From the NCBI GenBank assembly GCA_964405375.1, contig CAYONQ010000038.1, positions 1 to 23,165 of the forward strand: 23,165 nucleotides of DNA, read 5' to 3'. This document shows, in pieces, positions 8,689 to 15,866 of this stretch. Both the position numbers and the translations under genes were made by a program. The DNA is from CAYONQ01 sp964405375 (GTDB lineage Bacteria > Planctomycetota > Phycisphaerae > Sedimentisphaerales > Anaerobacaceae). How positions within the stretch are numbered: the first letter of the stretch is position 1; each line of letters starts with the position of its first letter. The notes under the pieces were generated by a model that had not been told where the DNA came from, did not search any database, and worked only from the letters and a program-made list of their open reading frames with translations.

Positions 8689-8717
8689 ATTATATCATAC
8701 TAATCTAAAATTTACAA
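8689..8717 (-). promoter_or_regulatory. Candidate promoter of DUF4160/DUF2442 inside the folP 3' end
   Basis: On the minus strand the -35 box TTGTAA (8712-8717) lies in the last folP codons. A 17-base spacer leads to a perfect -10 TATAAT (8689-8694) that touches the folP stop. A second TATAAT follows at 8683-8688, then the DUF4160 ATG. From the first -10 box, transcription would start at or next to the ATG, giving a leaderless mRNA, which fits the absent ribosome-binding site. Confidence 0.5.
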
Positions 8718-8793
8718 TAGCATTTGCAACCTTCACCACATCAACCATTTCCGCCACATCGTGGACGCGGACGATTGAGACGTCTGCCGTAAC
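8695..8793 (-). repeat. Reference copy A of the repeated folP 3' end
   Basis: This is the 3' end of the intact folP gene and the member of the three-copy direct repeat that is still in use. The most conserved core is at 8755-8778, with the matching cores at 8155-8178 (copy B) and 7316-7339 (copy C). Core-to-core distances are 600 and 839 bases, each interval holding one two-gene cassette. Boundaries are approximate because similarity fades at both ends. Confidence 0.82.
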
Positions 8794-9549
8794 ACACAAA
8801 GCAACCGTCGCCGCGGTTCCGAAGAGCCGCTCAGCAGGATTTTCTTTGCCGGTAAGTGCGCCGATAAAGCTCTTTCTACTGGTGCCCACCAAGACTCGAT
8901 AGCCGGTTTCCACAAATTTGCGGATATTCCGCAAAATTAAAAGATTGTGCTCTAATGCTTTGCCAAACCCGATTCCGGGGTCAATAAAAATCTTTTCTTT
9001 ATCGATGCCAAGCTCCTCAGCCCGTTTTGCCCGCTCCAACAGAAATTCTAAAACCTCACCAACGACATTTTTGTATTTCGGCTCGGCCTGCATTGTTTGC
9101 GGTGTTCCCTGCATATGCATTAAGACAACCGGCACCTCGTTTTCAGCCGCCAACCGCCCCAGCCGTTCATCGCTCAAGGCGGTAATATCATTTATCATAG
9201 ATGCTCCCACATCGAGAGCAGCTTTAGCGACCTGGTAATTGTAAGTATCGATACTAATCGGCACATTCACTTTTTTAGAAAGCGCCTCTATCACCGGTAT
9301 CACCCTTTTTACCTGCCCATCAACCGAGACAGGCGCAGAACCCGGCCGGGTCGATTCACCACCTATATCTATTATCGCAGCACCATCGGCTGCCATTTTC
9401 AGGCCGTGCTTAATCGCCTTATCCGTATCGAAAAACTCTCCGCCATCGCTGAACGAATCCGGCGTAACATTCAATACCCCCATCACCAAACAGCCGCCCG
9501 AAAAATCCAGCCTGCCCCCCTGCCACTTTAATACGCCTTTGCTTTGCAT
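8695..9549 (-). CDS. folP: Dihydropteroate synthase
   Basis: FolP condenses p-aminobenzoate with hydroxymethyl-dihydropterin diphosphate in folate synthesis. The TIM-barrel signatures are all present: MGVLNVTPDSFSDGG near residue 25, DIGGESTRPG, SIDTYN, MINDITAL, IDPGIGFGK, LVGTSRKSFIG and the C-terminal SIVRVHDVAEM. I chose the ATG at 9549 (284 residues) because AGGG sits seven bases upstream and the distance to the first motif matches the family. A TTG at 9567 in the same frame is the alternative. The ATG is one base after the pdxB stop, indicating a pdxB-folP operon. The last ~95 bases recur twice downstream at 8119-8214 and 7265-7361. Confidence 0.97.
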   Translation of the reverse strand: MQSKGVLKWQGGRLDFSGGCLVMGVLNVTPDSFSDGGEFFDTDKAIKHGLKMAADGAAIIDIGGESTRPGSAPVSVDGQVKRVIPVIEALSKKVNVPISIDTYNYQVAKAALDVGASMINDITALSDERLGRLAAENEVPVVLMHMQGTPQTMQAEPKYKNVVGEVLEFLLERAKRAEELGIDKEKIFIDPGIGFGKALEHNLLILRNIRKFVETGYRVLVGTSRKSFIGALTGKENPAERLFGTAATVALCVTADVSIVRVHDVAEMVDVVKVANAIVNFRLV

Positions 9550-9550
9550 A

Positions 9551-10705
9551 TCAAACCCTAAAACCAACGCCTTTCAGCTTCTCTGAAAGTCGCTTAATCT
9601 TTAATTCACCCTCTGTGGCTATAATTATTCGCGTATTTTGAAATTCCCTGCGGACAGGATAATCCTTGCGCAGCCGGTCAAACAATTTTCCTTGCTTTTC
9701 CGCCGGCGTATCCAAAATCCGCCGTAACTGACGGTCATCTTCTTTAATATCATAAATTCTCTCTACCGCCCTTCGTAATACCTGCTGCTCACTGTCCTCA
9801 TCCGGATTTATCTTCAGTTCCGCCACAGCCGGCTCAGGCAAAAATGATTCAATATCAAATTCTGGCTCAAATCCGAAGTGTTCGCACGCCGCCTTATAAA
9901 TCATAATCGTACCTGCAATCTTGCCGTCTAACGAATAGCCCGCAATGTGAGCCGTGCCGATATCGACCATCTCCAGAAGCTCTGTATCGATACTCGGCTC
10001 ATTTTCCCAGACATCGAGCACCGCCGCTTTCAATCTGCCTGATTTTATAGCCGACTTCAAGGCGCCCGTGTCAACCACGCCGCCGCGAGAGGTATTCAAA
10101 AAAACACAGCCGTCCTTCAGCGATTTGAAAAACTCTTCGTCAGCCAAATGATACGTCTTATCAATACCCTCGAAGGTCAACGGTGTATGAAGCGTTATAA
10201 AATCGCAATCAAAAAGCCCTTCCAACGACAGATATTTCTCATCACCGGTTTCTCTATACAACGGCGGGTCATTGAGTTTAACCTTCATCCCAAGCGCTCG
10301 CACCTTCTTTTCAACCCTGCCGCCGACATTGCCAACGCCGATGATTCCTATCGATTTACCTTCAAGATTAAAGTTATACTTTTCCGCCGTCTCAAGCAGC
10401 GCAGCGACAACATATTCAGCCACCGAATTAGCGTTCGACCCGGGCGCAGATGCAAAGCCGATATTATTTTTCTTAAGGCACTCCATATCTATATGCTCAA
10501 GGCCGATTGTCGCAGTGCCGACGAACCTGACTTTACTTGCTGAGAGCAGCTTCTCATCTACTTCCGTAACGCTACGAACCAATAAACAATCAGCATCGGC
10601 TATCACCTCCGGTGTTATCTCGCGGCCGCCGATAAGCCCAACCTCACCTATCGAAGAGAAACAATCCTTCACAAACGGTATGTTCGCATCCGCTATTATT
10701 CTCAC
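9551..10705 (-). CDS. pdxB: Erythronate-4-phosphate dehydrogenase
   Basis: PdxB oxidises 4-phosphoerythronate in the DXP-dependent pyridoxal phosphate pathway. It belongs to the D-2-hydroxyacid dehydrogenase family. The NAD-binding motif GIIGVGNVGGRV and the catalytic Arg (NTSRGGVVD), Glu (DVWENEP) and His (AHIAGYSLDGK) are visible. The C-terminal extension (~100 residues beyond the Rossmann core) is the PdxB dimerisation domain, which separates it from SerA and other relatives. I prefer the GTG at 10705. GGGAG is six bases upstream of it, and the protein then opens VRIIADANIPF, collinear with E. coli PdxB. The ATG at 10711 would touch GGGAG with no spacer. The length of 384-386 residues is typical. 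folP follows after one base. Confidence 0.94.
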   Translation of the reverse strand: MRIIADANIPFVKDCFSSIGEVGLIGGREITPEVIADADCLLVRSVTEVDEKLLSASKVRFVGTATIGLEHIDMECLKKNNIGFASAPGSNANSVAEYVVAALLETAEKYNFNLEGKSIGIIGVGNVGGRVEKKVRALGMKVKLNDPPLYRETGDEKYLSLEGLFDCDFITLHTPLTFEGIDKTYHLADEEFFKSLKDGCVFLNTSRGGVVDTGALKSAIKSGRLKAAVLDVWENEPSIDTELLEMVDIGTAHIAGYSLDGKIAGTIMIYKAACEHFGFEPEFDIESFLPEPAVAELKINPDEDSEQQVLRRAVERIYDIKEDDRQLRRILDTPAEKQGKLFDRLRKDYPVRREFQNTRIIIATEGELKIKRLSEKLKGVGFRV

Positions 10706-10711
10706 AGCCAT

Positions 10712-11076
10712 CTCCCGCTAAATAGCCACAATTTGTCTATCTTTTTCACCAATATTCAACGCAAATTTACCAAATGTCACCTATTGTAGCCAAAATTCCA
10801 CCAATTTCACGCACTTTCCACGCTTTTGGGGGCACATTTGGACGAGCAAAACGCCGTTCTCAGCTCTCAATAACTTATAGTAAGCAGCCAATAATCAGTT
10901 CAAAAACCCTGTTAATTCGCTAAAAACCCCAATTAGCCAAAAATTTTTCTGTTTTTTTCAATTTCTTTTTTGGATTTGTTATGAGCATATGCCCATAATA
11001 TATGTATAGTATTTAAGTGGTTGCTAATACCAAAAACAGACTTTGCCAACTAATTAAAAAGCGGTTTCAATCGCCT
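10712..11076. other. Divergent intergenic region, pdxB / DUF89 cluster
   Basis: About 365 bases separate pdxB (leftward) from the DUF89 gene (rightward). The stretch is AT-rich with runs of A and T. It holds the palindromic operator and promoter candidate near 10970-11000. An 8-bp inverted repeat (10770-10777 and 10834-10841) is also present but is within chance. No gene or RNA was recognised. An in-frame GTG at 11017 would add 20 residues to the DUF89 protein, but these do not look like the family. Confidence 0.7.
10970..10999 (+). promoter_or_regulatory. Candidate promoter and overlapping 20-bp palindromic operator of the MinD/NifX cluster
   Basis: The sequence TTATGAGCATATGCCCATAA at 10979-10998 is an inverted repeat in which nine of ten base pairs match. 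It overlaps a possible promoter with -35 TTGGAT (10970-10975), an 18-base spacer and -10 CATAAT (10994-10999). A protein bound here would block RNA polymerase. The DUF134 helix-turn-helix protein at the far end of the cluster is the obvious candidate binder, but this is inference. Confidence 0.6.
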
Positions 11077-11970
11077 ATGAGAACCTATTTTGATTGTATC
11101 CCGTGCCTTGTCCGTCAGACGCTTGATTCAGTAAAGTTAGCGACAGACGACAAAAACGCCCAGGAACAGGTCATTCGCCAGACCCTTTCCCTGGCGTGCA
11201 AGATGAATCTGCGCGACAGCCCGCCGGCAATGGCACAGAAAATTCATCGAATTATCCGCGAATTAACCGGCGTTGAGGACCCATATCTGCAAATAAAAAA
11301 CCGCTTCAACAAATTGGCCCTTCAGATGTACCCTGAATTGAAACAGCAGGTAGAAAGCTCTGCCGACCCTTTCGAGACAGCCGTTCGCTTGGCTATCGCC
11401 GGCAACGTTATTGACCTTGGCGTTAAATCCGAATTAGAAGAATCAAGCATCGAAAAAACTATCGCTCAGTCGCTCACGGCACCGTTAGATATGGACGTTT
11501 TGGAAGACTTCAGAAGCGCAACGGCCCAGGCAAAAGATATTCTCTACATCGGCGACAACGCCGGTGAAATCGTTTTCGACCGGCTGCTGATTGAACAACT
11601 GCCCTGCCGGAACATTACTTTCACCGTCAAGGCAAGCCCCGTTATAAACGATGCGACAATGGAAGATGCCATCATAGCCGGCCTAACCGACATCGTTGAC
11701 GTCATCGACAACGGCTCAGACGCCCCCGGCACAATCCTCGAAGATTGTAGCGAATCATTCCACAACCGCTTCGAATCGGCCGATTTGGTCATTGCCAAAG
11801 GGCAGGGCAATTACGAGACCTTAAACGATGTCGAAAAACAGATTTTTTTCATTCTGCGGGCCAAGTGCCATGTTGTTGCACAACATCTTGGTTGTAAAAT
11901 CGGCAGTCCGATTTTGGTAAAAAATAACGTCAATATCCTTAACGAAGAAAAGTTAAATAAAAGGAGTTGA
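11077..11970 (+). CDS. DUF89 / ARMT1-like family protein (putative damage-control phosphatase)
   Basis: A 297-residue DUF89 protein. Members are metal-dependent phosphatases thought to remove damaged phosphometabolites, although prokaryotic substrates are largely unknown. The N-terminus MRTYFDCIPCLVRQTLD with its CxxC is typical of the bacterial/archaeal subgroup. Later motifs are YIGDNAGEIVFD (metal/phosphate site), KASPVINDATMEDA and DLVIAKGQGNYE. I chose the ATG at 11077 because the family begins there. It has no clear Shine-Dalgarno site. It is the first gene of the cluster; DUF5320 follows after 4 bases. The role in this operon is not known. A link to the metal-cofactor genes is suggested only by position. 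Confidence 0.85.
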   Translation: MRTYFDCIPCLVRQTLDSVKLATDDKNAQEQVIRQTLSLACKMNLRDSPPAMAQKIHRIIRELTGVEDPYLQIKNRFNKLALQMYPELKQQVESSADPFETAVRLAIAGNVIDLGVKSELEESSIEKTIAQSLTAPLDMDVLEDFRSATAQAKDILYIGDNAGEIVFDRLLIEQLPCRNITFTVKASPVINDATMEDAIIAGLTDIVDVIDNGSDAPGTILEDCSESFHNRFESADLVIAKGQGNYETLNDVEKQIFFILRAKCHVVAQHLGCKIGSPILVKNNVNILNEEKLNKRS

Positions 11971-11974
11971 TATT

Positions 11975-12403
11975 ATGCCGAGAGGAAATGGAACAGGTCC
12001 TGCAGGTATGGGACCGATGACAGGTAGAGCGGCCGGCTTCTGCGCCGGCTATCCGGTACCCGGTTATATGAACCCCGCCGGCGGTGCTGGCTGGGTGAAT
12101 CCGGTCGGCGGGCGCGGCTACTGGGGCAGGGGCCGTGGCTTTGGCGGTCGCGGCGGCGGTCGCGGCTGGCGAAACTGGTATTACGCCACAGGGCTGGGCG
12201 GCTGGGCAGGAGCCAGCTACGGCTATCCCGGCTGGGGACCGGCTGTGGGCCCTTACGCACCTTACGCCGGGCCAGCTGCACCGACAGTAATGCCGCAACA
12301 GGAACTCGACGCCTTAAGGCAACAGGCCGAATATTTCCAGGATACGCTCGATGAAATAAACAAGCGTATAGACGAGCTCGAAGCCGAAAGCAAGAAGAAA
12401 TAA
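11975..12403 (+). CDS. DUF5320 Gly/Tyr-rich protein
   Basis: A 142-residue protein opening MPRGNGTGPAGMGPMTGRAA, which is diagnostic of DUF5320. The middle (about 25-100) is extremely rich in Gly, Trp, Tyr, Pro and Arg and is probably disordered. The last ~40 residues form a charged heptad-like helix (QQELDALRQQAEYFQDTLDE and on), likely a coiled coil. AAGGAG eight bases before the ATG supports the start. DUF5320 genes are regular neighbours of NifX-like and MinD-like genes in anaerobes and archaea. No molecular function is established. The gene is four bases after the DUF89 stop, hence the same transcript. Confidence 0.85.
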   Translation: MPRGNGTGPAGMGPMTGRAAGFCAGYPVPGYMNPAGGAGWVNPVGGRGYWGRGRGFGGRGGGRGWRNWYYATGLGGWAGASYGYPGWGPAVGPYAPYAGPAAPTVMPQQELDALRQQAEYFQDTLDEINKRIDELEAESKKK

Positions 12404-12477
12404 AGGTTGACAGCAGCTTTGGTAATAGGCCACAGTGTAGCTGTGCGGTTAGTGTCTATTCTGACAGGAGACTAAAA

Positions 12478-12687
12478 ATGCCGATATTCGAATATAAATG
12501 TAAAAAATGCGGGCATACAATGGAATTTTTAGAAAAAGTCGGCAGTAAAAACAAGCACATTTGCGAAAAATGCGGAAACGCGGATATGGGGAAACTGTTC
12601 TCGGGTTTTTCTGTCGGCCACGGCAGCAATCCGGTATCACAAGATAACAGTTCGTGCCCTACCGGCACATGCCCATTATCTCAGTAA
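12478..12687 (+). CDS. FmdB-family zinc ribbon protein
   Basis: A 69-residue protein with the FmdB/CxxC_CxxC_SSSS pattern: MPIFEYKCKKCGH with Cys8 and Cys11, and CEKCGN with Cys29 and Cys32, which together should bind one zinc. The tail holds a further CPTGTC-type pair. FmdB was named as a putative regulator of formamidase, but most members, including this one, have no proven role. AGGAG upstream of the ATG supports the start. A 74-base gap from DUF5320 contains a small CACAG/CTGTG hairpin but no convincing promoter. Confidence 0.87.
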   Translation: MPIFEYKCKKCGHTMEFLEKVGSKNKHICEKCGNADMGKLFSGFSVGHGSNPVSQDNSSCPTGTCPLSQ

Positions 12688-12701
12688 CGAAAGGATATGT
12701 T

Positions 12702-13070
12702 ATGAAAATTGCAGTTACCTCAACAGGAAAAACGTTAGATTCGCAGGTTGACCCGCGGTTCGGAAGGGCTGCCTACTTTATCATTATTGATACCGAAACG
12801 ATGGATTTCAGTGCGATTGAAAATGAAAGCGTTGCCGCCGCTGGCGGGGCCGGCATCAGCTCAGCAAAGACCGTAATCGACGCCGGCGCCCAGGCCATGA
12901 TAACAGGCAACTGCGGCCCAAATGCCGAACAGACCTTAACCGCCGGCGGAATTAAGCTGTATGTCGGCGTAACAGGAACGGTCGCCGAGGCAGTCGAGCT
13001 TTTCAAAAACGGAAAGTTCAGCGAAGCCATCGGCCCAAACGTGCAACCGCATTTTGGTATGGGCAAGTAG
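12702..13070 (+). CDS. NifX/NifB-C-like dinitrogenase iron-molybdenum cofactor family protein (1)
   Basis: A 122-residue single-domain protein of the NifX/NafY/NifB-C-terminal family, small carriers or binders of iron-sulfur(-molybdenum) clusters. It opens MKIAVTSTGKTLDSQVDPRFG and keeps the R-F-G-R-A-x-Y-F and AGISSAKTVIDAGAQAMITG-NCGPNA segments. The start at ATG 12702 is supported by AAAGGA eight bases upstream. The gene sits one base before the GTG of the first MinD-like ATPase, so the two are coupled. There are no nif structural genes here, so nitrogen fixation is not implied. The expected partner is the neighbouring ATPase. Confidence 0.9.
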   Translation: MKIAVTSTGKTLDSQVDPRFGRAAYFIIIDTETMDFSAIENESVAAAGGAGISSAKTVIDAGAQAMITGNCGPNAEQTLTAGGIKLYVGVTGTVAEAVELFKNGKFSEAIGPNVQPHFGMGK

Positions 13071-13071
13071 A

Positions 13072-13965
13072 GTGCCGAACGATTTCGTTGTTGCGATTGC
13101 CAGCGGCAAAGGCGGCACGGGCAAGACAACAATTGCTGTCAATCTTGCTTACGCAGCCAGCCGACTGGGCCAAAATGCCCAGTATCTTGACTGCGACGTC
13201 GAAGAGCCGAACGGCCATATTTTTCTAAAGCCAGAAATAACCGACAGCAGGAAAGTCACTGTGGATGTGCCAAAGGTCGATTTAGAAAAATGCACCGGCT
13301 GTGGTAAATGCGGTGAAATCTGTTAGTATAGCGCTATTGTTTGTCTTGCGGAGCATAACGTATTGACCTTCGAGCAGCTTTGTCATTCCTGCGGCGGCTG
13401 CATCCGTCTCTGCCCGGTCGGCGCTATTGAAGCGAAACCGCTTAATATCGGCGATATTGAGTCCGGCAATGCAGGGAACATCGATTTCATCAGCGGCAGG
13501 TTGCGCATCGGTTATATTCGAACGCCATCATTGATAAAAGAAGTGAAAAAACACATAAAAAGAAACTATCTGGCAATAGTTGATGTCCCGCCTGGGACAT
13601 CGTGTGCGGCGGTTGAGGCCGTCAAGGGTACGGATTTTGTCCTGCTTGTTACGGAACCGACACCATTTGGGCTGAACGACTTAAAGTTAGCTGTAGAGTT
13701 AGTCAGGGAAATGAATTTGCCCTTTGCTGTCGTCATCAATCGTTACGGTATTGGCAACGACGAAGTAGAAAAATACCGCACCTTTGAAAACATAGATATC
13801 GCCGTGAAGCTGCCCGACGACAGACGCATCGCCGAGACATATTCGTCTGGCTGGATGATTGCGGATTTGTCTGATGAATACAAACAGATTTTTTCAGAAA
13901 TTTATAGATATTTAGAAGGCGTAAAGGCAAAGCTCGATGAAAAGAGACGATTACGAGTTCGGTGA
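13072..13965 (+). pseudogene. MinD/Mrp-like P-loop ATPase with 2[4Fe-4S] ferredoxin domain, interrupted by an in-frame TAG
   Basis: Ignoring one codon, this is a full-length (~297-residue) Mrp/MinD ATPase with an inserted bacterial ferredoxin domain, of the type found with NifX and DUF134 in anaerobes. The deviant Walker A is GKGGTGKTT near residue 13. The first cluster motif is CTGCGKCGEIC and the second is CHSCGGCIRLCPVGAI. The TAG at 13324-13326 falls directly after the fourth Cys of the first motif, where related proteins carry a variable residue; CAG to TAG would be one base change. The downstream frame is fully conserved and open. A TTG at 13363 with GGAG nine bases upstream could restart translation. 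Options are a recent nonsense mutation, a sequencing error, readthrough, or two polypeptides. It starts at GTG one base after the NifX stop. Confidence 0.85.
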
Positions 13966-14287
13966 AAGAATAATCCGCGACTTGCAGGCCCGCCGGGCGG
14001 CCTGCAAAATTCTCGGCGTCCAGGAAGATGCCAGCCAGCAAATCCTTAAAAAGGCATACAGGCGGGCGTCGCTAAAGTTCCATCCGGACCATAATCCAAA
14101 CGACAGCGACGCACATAAGAAGTTCCTGTTAGTCAAGTGTGCATACGAGCTTTTGGCAAAAGATAAACCGTGTGAAGCATTGTTAGAAGAAATCAAATCC
14201 TGGCCTGGTGCTCCGGAAGACGATAAATACAAGCTTGATAATCCCTGGGGACACTTTTTGTGGTGGCGAGAAAAGTTTTTTGGCTAA
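13937..14287 (+). CDS. Small J-domain (DnaJ-type) protein
   Basis: A 116-residue protein that is little more than a J domain (about residues 22-80). It has the catalytic His-Pro-Asp at 49-51 (LKFHPDHNPND), which stimulates ATP hydrolysis by an Hsp70 partner. It lacks the Gly/Phe, zinc-finger and substrate-binding parts of DnaJ. The gene overlaps the end of the ATPase gene by 29 bases, so it belongs to the same operon. In iron-sulfur biogenesis a J-protein (HscB) delivers the scaffold to HscA. A comparable client role for the NifX/MinD proteins is a reasonable guess but unproven; this is not HscB itself by sequence. The end NPWGHFLWWREKFFG is aromatic and unusual. Confidence 0.87.
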   Translation: MKRDDYEFGERIIRDLQARRAACKILGVQEDASQQILKKAYRRASLKFHPDHNPNDSDAHKKFLLVKCAYELLAKDKPCEALLEEIKSWPGAPEDDKYKLDNPWGHFLWWREKFFG

Positions 14288-14303
14288 ACAAAAACTGGTT
14301 GAA

Positions 14304-14921
14304 ATGAACGAATATTTAGAATCCTGTAGAACAGAATTTTGGCAAAAAGTCTTTGACGCGGAGCTAAGGTACATCCTGTCAGAATTAAGAGACGCTAAAG
14401 ATGTTCTAAGCGTCGGCTGCGGGCCAGCAATTATAGAAGCAGGGTTGGCTGAACACGGCTTTAACGTTACAGGCCTGGACATCTCCAAAGAGGCCTTGGA
14501 CCAGGCACCAGACAATATAAGGACAGTGGTCGGCTCGGCAGAAAATATGAATTTCGCAGATTCCTCTTTCGATGCCGTTATCTATGTTGCCTCTTTACAG
14601 TTCATTGAAAAATATAAAGAAGCTATTAAACAAACCGCTCGTGTACTCGGGGCCGGCGGTAAACTTCTGGTTATGCTGCTAAATCCGGAGTCTGAGTTTT
14701 TCAAAGAAAAAACCAAAAATCCAGACTCTTACATAAACAAGATTAAGCATGCCGACTTAACAGGGATCGAAAAAGCGATTGCAGAACATTTTTCTGTTCA
14801 ATCTGAGTTCTTTTTAGGCATCAAAGGCCGTGAAATATTCGAAACCAGCGATTCTAATTTAGCCAGCTTATACGTTGTAAAAGGGGAAAAGAAGGTACGG
14901 GTTAAGGAAAATAGAAATTGA
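14304..14921 (+). CDS. Class I SAM-dependent methyltransferase
   Basis: A ~205-residue Rossmann-fold methyltransferase of the UbiE/Methyltransf_11 type. Motif I is VLSVGCGPAIIEAGL, followed by the acidic end of strand 2 (GLDIS), then SAENMNFADSSFDAVIYVASLQF and the LGAGGKLLVML segment typical of small-molecule methyltransferases. The start is uncertain. The ATG at 14304 has no ribosome-binding site, and an in-frame TTG at 14280, overlapping the J-domain gene, would add eight residues. The end overlaps the next ATPase start as TTGA. The substrate is unknown. Its placement between two ferredoxin-ATPase genes suggests a role in the same process, but nothing in the sequence proves it. Confidence 0.85.
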   Translation: MNEYLESCRTEFWQKVFDAELRYILSELRDAKDVLSVGCGPAIIEAGLAEHGFNVTGLDISKEALDQAPDNIRTVVGSAENMNFADSSFDAVIYVASLQFIEKYKEAIKQTARVLGAGGKLLVMLLNPESEFFKEKTKNPDSYINKIKHADLTGIEKAIAEHFSVQSEFFLGIKGREIFETSDSNLASLYVVKGEKKVRVKENRN

Positions 14922-15832
14922 AGGAAATATCTATCATAAGCGATAAAGGCGGCACAGGCAAGACAACCATCGTCTCCTCATTTGCAGCACTTGCAAAAAC
15001 GGGTGTGCTGGCTGATTGTGACGTTGACGCCGCCGATTTGCATCTACTATTGCAGCCAGCCATAAAACAAACCCACGACTTCACCGGCGGCAAATCGGCA
15101 TCCATCATCACAGACAAATGTATCGGCTGCGGCAAATGTGAAGATGTTTGCAATTTCGATGCGGCAGTATTTAATGGTCCCGCCAATGATACAGTAGGAA
15201 AAACGTATACAATAGACCCCATTGCCTGCCAGGGCTGCGGCGTCTGTGTGCACTTTTGCCCCGTTGATGCCATAGAATTCAAAGATGTTGTCAACGGCCG
15301 ATGGTTCATATCAGATACAAGATTCGGCCCTATGCTTCACGCCAGACTCACCCCTGCACAGGAAAACTCTGGTAAACTTGTTAGCTTGATTCGAAAACAT
15401 GCAAAACAAATCGCAGCCGAGCAAAACAAAGACCTGGTAATTATCGATGGCTCACCCGGCATAGGATGCCCCGTTATCGCATCTATAGCTGCGGCCGACC
15501 TTGTGCTGGCCATTACCGAACCAACCATCTCGGGCCAACACGACCTCGACAGGGCCGTCGAATTAACCCGGCACTTCGGTATTCCAACGGTAATTTGCAT
15601 CAGCAAATACGACATCAATCCTGAAATTGCAAAAGCAATCGGGCAAAAGGCCGGCGAAAAAAATCTGAAGGTGGTCGGCAAAATCGCCTACGACACCACA
15701 GCAACCAAGGCGCAGATTGCCGGTGAAAGCATCGTGGAATATTCAGATAATGGTCTTAAGAAACAGATGGTATCATCATGGGAGTCAACGCTGGATATCT
15801 TAAACGGCACCCAAACACAACAAATTGAATAA
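14918..15832 (+). CDS. MinD/Mrp-like P-loop ATPase with 2[4Fe-4S] ferredoxin domain (intact)
   Basis: A 304-residue paralogue of the interrupted ATPase at 13072-13965. The deviant Walker A is DKGGTGKTT near residue 8. Two cluster motifs follow, CIGCGKCEDVC and CQGCGVCVHFCPVDAIEF. The ATPase domain resumes with a Walker B-like LVIIDGSPGIGCPV and the ITEPTISGQHDLDRAVEL segment. Such proteins are thought to load or transfer iron-sulfur clusters in an ATP-dependent way, usually as pairs with NifX-like carriers. The start is TTG at 14918, overlapping the methyltransferase stop (TTGA), with AAGGA about nine bases upstream. Because it is complete, it could partly cover for the broken paralogue, although the two are usually conserved together, which suggests distinct roles. 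Confidence 0.92.
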   Translation: MKEISIISDKGGTGKTTIVSSFAALAKTGVLADCDVDAADLHLLLQPAIKQTHDFTGGKSASIITDKCIGCGKCEDVCNFDAAVFNGPANDTVGKTYTIDPIACQGCGVCVHFCPVDAIEFKDVVNGRWFISDTRFGPMLHARLTPAQENSGKLVSLIRKHAKQIAAEQNKDLVIIDGSPGIGCPVIASIAAADLVLAITEPTISGQHDLDRAVELTRHFGIPTVICISKYDINPEIAKAIGQKAGEKNLKVVGKIAYDTTATKAQIAGESIVEYSDNGLKKQMVSSWESTLDILNGTQTQQIE

Positions 15833-15866
15833 ACAAACTGAAATCAATAAGGAGGTACAAAATAAA

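Noticed and set aside
10770..10841. 8-bp inverted repeat CCAAATGT / ACATTTGG, 56 bases apart
   Set aside because: Expected by chance at this length in a 365-base AT-rich region, and the large loop makes a hairpin unlikely.
12407..12412. TTGACA upstream of the zinc ribbon gene as an internal promoter
   Set aside because: No acceptable -10 box lies 16-18 bases downstream; the region is more simply a within-operon gap.
13324..13326. Genome-wide reassignment of TAG to a sense codon
   Set aside because: TAG serves as the apparent normal stop of several intact genes here (NifX-like 1 at 13068, DUF2442 at 8223, mlaF at 20367, kinase at 22368), so general recoding is unlikely. A local readthrough event cannot be excluded.
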